In this document: positions 18,680 to 24,793 of the stretch, in pieces | Layout: each line of letters starts with the position of its first letter | Numbering within the stretch: the stretch's first letter is position 1 | NCBI GenBank assembly: GCA_033557675.1 | Contig: JAWQRM010000285.1 | Coordinates: 1 to 24,793, forward strand | Direction of reading: 5' to 3' | DNA: 24,793 nucleotides | From: Coptodactyla brooksi | Taxonomy: Eukaryota > Arthropoda > Insecta > Coleoptera > Scarabaeidae | Program-made: the position numbers and the translations under genes | The notes under the pieces: model-generated | What the model was told of the DNA's origin: nothing | The model's database searches: none | What the model saw: only the letters and a program-made list of their open reading frames with translations

Positions 18680-19500
18680 CTCAACAACAGTGATGGTGAA
18701 GAAAATTTCATCCCTAAAAAACGCGAGAGAATATGTACAAAAACCAACCATTTTTTCACAAAAGCTAAGATACCGAGTTATTTTGATAGTTACACGAAAA
18801 ATTAAGTGACTTTTCGGGAAAATGCACAATCCCTAAAAAGAAGAATGATCTTCGGCTTTAAGGTTGAATTATCTGGACAAAACAAAATATTATAGGAGCT
18901 AAGATAGATCAATTGTTTTTCTAGATGAAATATCGTACCGATTCTAGGTTTCATGACTTTAGTATATTTAAATTTTTGAGAGAAATCCAGCAGTCGACAG
19001 CAATATACAAGACTAGTTAGTTTAGATTTTTTAGTTACAGTTACATTAATTACAGTTGCACTGCCAGACTATGTGATATAAAAAAAAACAATACTAAGTT
19101 ATAACAAGAACGAATCTGTCTGTATATACTGTGTATAATTCCGCATATATATGATGTACGAATATGGTAGTCTTTCATTTCTATGCTGTGTATATTCATA
19201 TATTGTATTTTCACTTGTCGAAGCCATAATAAATGTACACATTTCTAACACATTATTGCAAAAAGTCGCGTGGCTCCAAACATCCTTTTATCCAATTCGA
19301 TATAAGAGACATAATGCCTATATTAGATCCTACTATCACAATAGGATCTTAGGTAAGTTCCTAAGAAAATGTATCCATTAACCAATAGAACAGGTGGAAC
19401 ATAAATGAAATAAAATACAGAAAATCTACGAAGTTTATTATATCAATATATTTGTATGACTTGAAAATTATAAATTCAGTTATACAATGGGTCTTTATAG
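18680..19500. other. AT-rich stretch, nothing recognised
   Basis: No gene was seen. A hairpin AGATCCTA...TAGGATCT lies at about 19325-19350. Short open frames on both strands (about 62-76 codons) have no protein-like pattern. Confidence 0.45.
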
Positions 19501-19840
19501 CTAAGAAGACACTTTTCACAATTTTCGCACTGCACTTGCATAACCACAATTGTGAACTTCATGCTTGAACAGCTTTTCATTGATGGTGCAACATACATGC
19601 CTAACTGTAATTTCTTTTAAACAGAAATTTTCGTTTATTCTGTACAGATCCTTACTATATGTTTAATAAACAAACTTTGTGGTCAGTTGTAAATTCACAT
19701 GTGCCCTGCACCGCTTAAGTCTTCAATGGTTTCTCATTCAACTCAGCATCAACACGTCTTGACAGATTCCGTCATGAGAAATTAAATGTGTTCATCTCCT
19801 GTATACCACTATGTCTTACTAATACACTAGTGGAATTAAT
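19500..19840 (-). pseudogene. degenerate C2H2 zinc-finger remnant
   Basis: The minus strand contains broken pieces of the same zinc-finger repeat as the gene at 21342-22181. LVRHSGIQE (about 19795-19825) corresponds to AKHSSVQE. RNLSRR and ELNEKPLKT (about 19720-19765) correspond to KSLIRH and HSNEKPLK. INEKLFK and NCGYASA (about 19530-19590) correspond to SNEKLFK and TCGYS. The cysteines and histidines are mostly lost, and stops and frameshifts are present. It probably came from a duplication of the gene or its array. Confidence 0.55.
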
Positions 19841-20109
19841 TGTGCAGTTTTCAAACATTTTCGAAATTTTGCGTTTATTCATTAATTTTACATTTCAATC
19901 ATTAATTTAATTTTACATCATTTACAAGTTATATTCTAATTGACATATGTTTGTATAATCATTATTATTTATTTTTAAACTGCATTTATCAAACTTCCAG
20001 TCAAAAATTCGGTAAAGCCCCCGTTTTGTGGGTATGCTTTTACTATGAAAAAAATACATGCAATTTCAGCATAATTTTATGCACTACATAAAATTAATAT
20101 TGAGTTGAG

Positions 20110-21010
20110 TATCTTGTTTTTAAGAACACCTTCGACTCGTTGAAGGTGCAATCACATGGTACTGGGCTTGCATTATGGCTTCAATTAGCTGAATTTTGAT
20201 ACTTTGATTTTTCGTGATACCATTAGTTTAGGACGACCAATGGTTTTCTATTAGACTTCAGTCTGGACTATTTCCTGCCTAACACAGTACAGTGATTTGG
20301 TGTTAAGCAAATGACTTCTTGGACCTCTCGGCGATGTGACATGATGTTAAGACGACCAATGGTTTTCTATCAGACTTAAATCTGGACTATTTCCTGGCTA
20401 ACACAGTACAGTGATTTGGTGTTAGGCAAACGACTTCATGGACCTCTTGGCGATGTGACATGATGTTTCGTCCTGCTGAAACATGTACTTCGGTGGGTCT
20501 ACTTCGAACAAATCATTCATTGTGCAAACTTGCCTCTAGCATTGCTTCTTGATACTTCTTGGCAGTGACATTGCCATAAACAGCAATCAATCGTCCCACA
20601 CCATGGCTGGTCATGTGACCCCAAACCATCCACTCACTTGGTGCTTCATAGTTGCCGTGGTGCACTCGCGTAAAAGATCTTCCCCAGACTACAGCAGAAC
20701 AAATTTCATTCCGTCACTCCCGCAGATGTTGATTTAGATATTGTCGCTTCAAATAATCTTGTTTCTGTCTAACTATAAGTTTTTTCTTATCTTACGGTAA
20801 CAAAGTTGAATACCAGATGCTCTCATTATTTTGTTAATGTTTTGCAGATCTTCGACGATCCTGCAGGGTCAAGCGACAGATTCTGCACTTATCTTGTTTT
20901 TTAAGGGTGGACTTTCTCCCAATTTATGCGGCTGATTTCGTTGACCTATTTCCTTACACCTGACTTTGTTGCCCCACTGCCCAACCTTTAAAATCAAGCG
21001 ACGTTGCATT
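20110..21010 (-). mobile_element. dead Tc1-type transposon (transposase pseudogene)
   Basis: On the minus strand, from right to left: QRRLILKVGQWGNKVRCKEI and LQNINKIMRASGIQLCYRKI (N-terminal, helix-turn-helix side, about 20780-21005); SAVVWGRSFTRVHHGNY, WMVWGHMTSHGVGRLIAVYG and NVTAKKYQEAMLE (the WGC.S..G.G catalytic middle, about 20540-20700); QQDETSCHIAKRSMKSFA (second Asp block, about 20410-20480); WPGNSPDLSLIENHW, carrying the final Glu of the DD34E set (about 20350-20390); and IEAIMQAQYHVIAPSTSRRC (C-terminus, about 20125-20185). Multiple stops and frameshifts inactivate it. A 116-bp stretch is duplicated in tandem within it. A 62-codon plus-strand frame at 20549 is its shadow. Confidence 0.85.
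20232..20466. repeat. 116-bp tandem duplication inside the Tc1 relic
   Basis: Each copy begins GACGACCAATGGTTTTCTAT and ends GGCGATGTGACATGATGTT (about 20232-20349 and 20350-20466), with about ten substitutions between them. It repeats the segment that encodes the PDLSLIENHW motif, so the relic encodes the catalytic Glu block twice. Confidence 0.9.
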
Positions 21011-21189
21011 GCTAGCACATGAAAATTTGAATGTGAAGCTTGTATAGTGTAACTAATAACAGTTTATATTTTTCGTAAAAAAAAAAGCATTAACATGACA
21101 AATCATATTAAAATATTAAGTAAACGCGTCATAGATTAAAATAAAAACATTAAAGTGTTTATTTGATATAGTAGAATATGAATTTCTTG

Positions 21190-21341
21190 CATAATTATCA
21201 AAAAAAAAATGTATTAATGAAGTGTCCACAATTAATTCCACTAGTGTATATGATCATTTTGATATTGTTTTGTCACATAGCTTTTCCTGATTACAAGCAG
21301 CTAATTCTGCACATTTACAATGCAAAGTTGAATTTCTATGT
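21190..21341 (-). pseudogene. eroded downstream extension of the zinc-finger array
   Basis: On the plus strand CACATAGCTTTTCCTGATTA (about 21275), GCACATTTACAATG and TTCATTTCAAGGGTTTTTCA align with CACACGGCTTCTCCTGATTA, GCGCATTTACAAGTT and TACATTTAAACAGTTTTTCA inside the gene. The tandem zinc-finger unit therefore once continued beyond the present stop at 21342-21344, and the stop is a truncation. Confidence 0.65.
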
Positions 21342-22181
21342 TCATTTCAAGGGTTTTTCATTTGAATGAGTACGCAGATGCCGTATTAAACTTTTCTTGC
21401 GAAAGGTTGCATACCTGCAAGTTGCACACTTATATGTTTCCTGCACACTGCTGTGCTTTGCTAATATATGTACTTTTAGATCTCGTTTGTCTTTACATGC
21501 ATATTCACAGGTGCCACATTCACACGGCTTCTCCTGATTAGAAGTATGTAACTGTGCGCATTTACAAGTTTTATATGTACATTTAAACAGTTTTTCATTC
21601 GAGTGAGTGCGGAGGTGTGCTGCCAGGTCTCCTTTACGAAAAGTTGAATACCCGCAAGTAACACACTTATGCGTTTTTTGTGTACCGATGTGGTTTAGTA
21701 ATATATGATCGTTTAGATGTTGTTTTCGACTAGTTGCATATTCGCATTTGTCGCACTCACAAGGCTTTCCCAGATTAGAAATACGTAAATGTGCGCATTT
21801 ACAATTTTTATATGTGCACCTAAATCGTTTTTTATTCAAATGAGTGCGAAGGTGTAATGTCAGATTTCCTTTATAAAAACTTGAATACCCACAAGTTGCA
21901 CACTTGTACGTTTTCTGTGCTCCAATATGCTTTGCTAATATGTGTACATTTAGGTCTCGTTTTTGATTGCACGCATATTCGCAATTTTTGTAGGTACACT
22001 TAAATGGTTTTTCCATTGTATGAATGAGAATATGTTTTGTCAGGTCTCCTATATGATAAGTCGTACACTCATGGCTTTTCTTTAAAAAGCTAGGCTCCAT
22101 TACCGCATCCCTTTTTAGAGGATTTTCAAGCACACAGGCCGTATGCTTCTTTTCTAGTTCACATTTAAATGTTTTGTCCAT
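21342..22181 (-). CDS. C2H2 zinc-finger protein, tandem-unit type
   Basis: This is an open frame of 279 codons with conserved Cys2-His2 fingers, so a nucleic-acid-binding nuclear protein is inferred; its target is unknown. After a degenerate N-terminal 55 residues (one finger lacking its first Cys pair), complete fingers read CTYKNCEYACNQKRDLNVHI, YKCATCGYSSFYKGNLTLHL, CECDKCEYATSRKQHLNDHI, HKCVTCGYSTFRKGDLAAHL, CECGTCEYACKDKRDLKVHI and YKCATCRYATFRKKSLIRHL. Two half fingers (CTYKNCKCAHL and CTYKTCKCAQL) keep the Cys pair but lack the His pair. The fingers repeat with an exact 237-bp (79-codon) DNA period. The start at 22181 is the first ATG, but an acceptor-like tttatcctag at about 22216 is followed in frame by an acidic NNKEDDDGIE, so an upstream exon is possible. 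The C-terminus ends abruptly in a linker (HSNEKPLK). It could be a real nested gene on the eag strand, or a young pseudogene. Confidence 0.75.
   Translation of the reverse strand: MDKTFKCELEKKHTACVLENPLKRDAVMEPSFLKKSHECTTYHIGDLTKHILIHTMEKPFKCTYKNCEYACNQKRDLNVHILAKHIGAQKTYKCATCGYSSFYKGNLTLHLRTHLNKKRFRCTYKNCKCAHLRISNLGKPCECDKCEYATSRKQHLNDHILLNHIGTQKTHKCVTCGYSTFRKGDLAAHLRTHSNEKLFKCTYKTCKCAQLHTSNQEKPCECGTCEYACKDKRDLKVHILAKHSSVQETYKCATCRYATFRKKSLIRHLRTHSNEKPLK
21427..22137. repeat. three 237-bp coding tandem units
   Basis: The block CACTTATATGTTTCCTGCAC recurs as CACTTATGCGTTTTTTGTGT and CACTTGTACGTTTTCTGTGC at 21427, 21664 and 21901, exactly 237 bp apart each time. Each unit encodes one half finger and two full fingers. 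Because 237 is a multiple of three, unit gain or loss leaves the frame open. Confidence 0.88.
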
Positions 22182-22620
22182 TTCAATACCATCATCATCT
22201 TCTTTATTATTCAGTCTAGGATAAACAAAAAATTTAGGACTTTATAGTATAAAAAACATATAGCTATAACGGCTGTTTCCTAAAAAAACACTACAAGTCG
22301 GAACATCTTTATTTATTTTCTGATTTAAATAAGTCAAAGATCAAATCACATGGTACTATAAATACTACAAACTGACCACATTTTTCAGCTTTAGCAATAT
22401 TGACTCTCCCATAAGCTATAATCAAGTTTTCTTTTTTAATTGCTACAGATATTTTTTGTTTTTATTTCAGAAAAGTAAACTTGGTTCAAAGATAATTTAC
22501 AGTTTTCAAACAAATTACAAAATACACAAGCTTGTTTTATGAAGTTGCCTATGCAAACAAAAGGTATTTTCTGCTTTTGCTTCCTAGGGGAGGCCATGTT
22601 TATGTAAGCTGATATGTAAG
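22182..22620. other. unassigned stretch upstream of the zinc-finger gene
   Basis: AT-rich. The candidate splice acceptor for the zinc-finger gene (tttatcctag, minus strand, about 22216-22225) lies at its left end. No promoter motif can be claimed. Confidence 0.45.
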
Positions 22621-22905
22621 CTAACTTTTATGGATAGTCTTTGTATTACTATTTAGCTGGTCCATCTTGTAAACACTTTTTTGATGACTACCATGATTAT
22701 TCATCTCAACAAAAATGAAACATTTTATCTTCGCTGTGACATGGGATTTCTCTCTTGTAGCCCTTTTCGTATTGCTTAGGAAAGACCATAGCAGCAAGTC
22801 CTCTTCTTTGATAAGTTCTTTTAGGTTTTTACAATTCTGTAAAGGATTGCCAGTAATAAAAGGTAAGATATTTCCTTTAAAAATATGGTTTTTCCATAGT
22901 TCCAC
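22621..22905 (-). CDS. small open frame of unknown nature
   Basis: A 94-codon frame starts MELWKNHIFKGNILPFITGN, continues NLKELIKEEDLLLWSFLSNT and ends with a lysine- and asparagine-rich tail. It lies upstream of the zinc-finger gene on the same strand and diverges from the piggyBac relic. No family was recognised, and there is no donor site that would clearly join it to the zinc-finger frame. It may be an exon, a mobile-element scrap or chance; a plus-strand frame of 74 codons also spans it. Confidence 0.2.
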   Translation of the reverse strand: MELWKNHIFKGNILPFITGNPLQNCKNLKELIKEEDLLLWSFLSNTKRATREKSHVTAKIKCFIFVEMNNHGSHQKSVYKMDQLNSNTKTIHKS

Positions 22906-22979
22906 GAACTTTTTTTATGATCTTCATCTAATCACTTAGCATATTAGAATACGTAAAATTGTACAATGTATAACTTTTA

Positions 22980-24680
22980 TCTCTAGGATATTTTTAACTG
23001 TGCAAGTGACAATGGTGGAGCATTTAAAAAATGAGAATATCGAAAGTGTACTACTTGAATCATTTGAAGATATTAGTTCATCAGGCAGCGAAAACGAACA
23101 ATATCTTTCTCCCAGAGTTCTCTGTCTGAAGATTTGTATAGAGAAGTTATAACTGATTCTGAAGATGTTTAGCAGGAAGTATTTGAGAACAATGATAACC
23201 CGATAACCCTCCCAAATCCCATTGTAAACATCAAGAACTACCAGGACCAAAGCATGCAAGCCCTCCTGCTACAGCTTCGATTAGTTACTTTGATTTAATT
23301 TTATAAAAGCTCTAATGCTCTTTTGAAAACAGTGGTAAAAGAAATAAATGCTGACGCAAATGATTTTCTTATGTCATATGCAAATCTGTCTCCAGAATCT
23401 CAGTCATGTAAATGGACAAATATAACACTGTCTAAACTGAAAGGCTTCATTGCCCGCATAATAAATATGAAAGTAAATAGGTGACCACCAATAGCTTCAT
23501 ACTGGTTTCCTCACAAATCCCAATGTCTCCCATGGTTCAACGAAATGTTTACAAGAAACTGTTTCCAAATAATCTTAAAATTTTTCCACCTAGCCGACAC
23601 AAAAAATCTTGCTCGACCCGGTGAACCTAGATATGACCCACGTACCAAAATCCAACCTCTCATTTATCGTGCCAATATCTTGTTCAGACACCATTATATT
23701 CCACATGTGCAGTTGAGTGTTGATGAGAGCTTGGTTGGAACAAAGAACCATACACAACTGTTGCAGTACCTACCGAATAATCCCACCATCAATGTGGTAT
23801 AAAATTGTGGATATTGTGCGACTCTGTCGTTAACTATTGTTTTGGATTTTTTATATACAGGGGAGCAAAATGTGAAGTAGATAAACTTGAAATCCAAAAG
23901 AACGGCTTGTAGTGATAAGATTATTGAAAATGAGGAATTACCTAAAAGAAGGTTATCTTATTTTCTTGAATAATTTTTTTATGTTTTACCAGTGGCAGAG
24001 CACTTGAGCTAGGTTGTTATGTTACTGGCACCATTAGTAGAAGTATTCTTACCCAAACAACCGACAGAAAAATTAGCTGTAGGAGTGAAAAGGTATTTCC
24101 ACCAAGGCCCTATTTTCGCTGCTGCCTTGCGAGAGAAGAAGTAACATATTCCAGTGATCTTATTATCCACCAAATTCAAAGCAGAAAATGTTCACTCAAA
24201 CATAGAGGTCCGAGTAAGGAAGTAGTGAAACCATCAATTATACTGTTGTATAATGATTACATGGGTTGAGCCGATACATCTGATGCTGCACACATATTTT
24301 GGTAAGAGATGGACTATGAAATACTGGAAAAAATATGCTTCAACATATTTTTGATGATGCTCAACAATTATGTAATTTACACAGAAGTCCTTTCTTTTGA
24401 GAAAAATCCTACGTCGCGTTTGCATTTTACTATTAATATTGTTGAAAATCTTGGGAATGAATGGCTTAGAGAAAAATAACAAATGTGGGAAATCAAAGAA
24501 ATATGTAAAACAAGACAAGAAGCCATTAGAAACAGTACTTGGAACACAGAAGGATTGCTGTGTGTACAGCAAAAGGTGTGAAACAGGGAAAGGGAAGTGG
24601 AGAAGAAGCTGTGCAATACGTTATAAATACGAAAAAGGTTTTCATTGTGTATGCTACCCCAAACGTAAGTGCATACGCAC
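22980..24680 (+). mobile_element. dead piggyBac element (transposase pseudogene 2)
   Basis: The probable original start is ATG at 23012 (MVEHLKNENIESVLLESFED, the acidic N-terminus), shifting frame after about 23100. Then come FLMSYANLSPESQSCKWTNI (about 23370-23430), LSKLKGFIARIINMKVNR, a stop, PPIASYWF, the open stretch 23545-23802 with NCFQIILKFFHLADTKNLAR, and the first catalytic block QLSVDESLVGTKNHTQLLQY (DES Asp, about 23710-23770). Later fragments include LPKRRLSYFLE (23940), PTSRLHFTINIVENLGNEWL (about 24410-24470) and a Cys-rich C-terminus DCCVYSKRCETGKGKWRRSC then GFHCVCYP (about 24550-24660). Many stops and frameshifts are present. It is distinct in sequence from the relic at 7418-8741, so it is a different piggyBac family or a very old copy. 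TTAA-bounded termini were not located. Confidence 0.87.
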
Positions 24681-24793
24681 TTATGTTCACGATGGCATGT
24701 ACCTTACATTATTAAAGTTGAGGGTATGGAACCTTTGGCTTGTAACAAAGTAAACTGAGTCACCACTACGCCAAAATTTGTATAGAGGATGCT
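24681..24793. other. right edge of the window
   Basis: This is the probable 3' flank of the piggyBac relic. A short palindromic block GTGCATACGCAC (24669-24680) sits just at its left boundary. Nothing else was recognised. Confidence 0.4.

Noticed and set aside
23694..23897. Minus-strand open frame of 67 codons.
   Set aside because: It is antisense to the piggyBac catalytic block and has no independent signal.

Overview
This is a piece of an insect genome: AT-rich, with spliceosomal introns and many decayed transposons. The one gene identified with high confidence is ether-a-go-go (eag, KCNH family voltage-gated potassium channel), on the minus strand. Four consecutive coding exons can be read with consensus splice sites and matching phases: the PAS-domain exon (6914-7147), two short linker exons (2521-2652 and 2342-2463), and the exon carrying S1, S2 and S3 of the voltage sensor (1843-2238). 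Together they give 292 whole codons plus two codons split across junctions. S4, the pore and the cyclic-nucleotide-binding homology domain must lie beyond base 1. The first coding exon (PAS cap) was not found, so almost everything from 7148 to 24793 would be upstream intron of eag, more than 17.6 kb long.

Region by region. 1-1842: eag intron with three diverged copies of one repeat. 1843-2652: three eag exons separated by introns of 103 and 57 bp. 2653-6913: a 4261-bp intron filled with an AT-rich degenerate repeat array and two nearly identical 311-bp blocks that each carry a relic of a mariner-type transposase. 6914-7147: PAS exon. 7418-8741: a dead piggyBac element. 9340-11330: two copies of a tRNA-headed SINE-like repeat and a retroelement gag fragment. 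11332-12481: a foldback transposon, with a 20-bp tandem array that reverses direction at about 12103 and about 280-bp inverted ends. 12583-13500: a Penelope-like relic with a GIY-YIG endonuclease piece. 13930-14720: a decayed, unidentified coding stretch. 14870-15880: a duplicated 200-bp repeat, then two transposase tails in an 84-bp inverted repeat. 16330-18680: several hairpin or MITE-like elements and a dispersed duplicate. 19500-22200: a C2H2 zinc-finger gene on the minus strand built from an exact 237-bp tandem unit, with degenerate zinc-finger debris downstream and a dead Tc1 element between. 22980-24680: a second dead piggyBac element.

Nothing here looks like a multi-gene pathway. The structure is one conserved neuronal channel gene whose introns have collected DNA transposons of several superfamilies (piggyBac, Tc1/mariner, foldback, MITEs), a Penelope-like element and SINE-like repeats. 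A zinc-finger reading frame that is still open is nested inside, on the same strand. The order and host remain uncertain; no species is named because the sequence alone does not support one.
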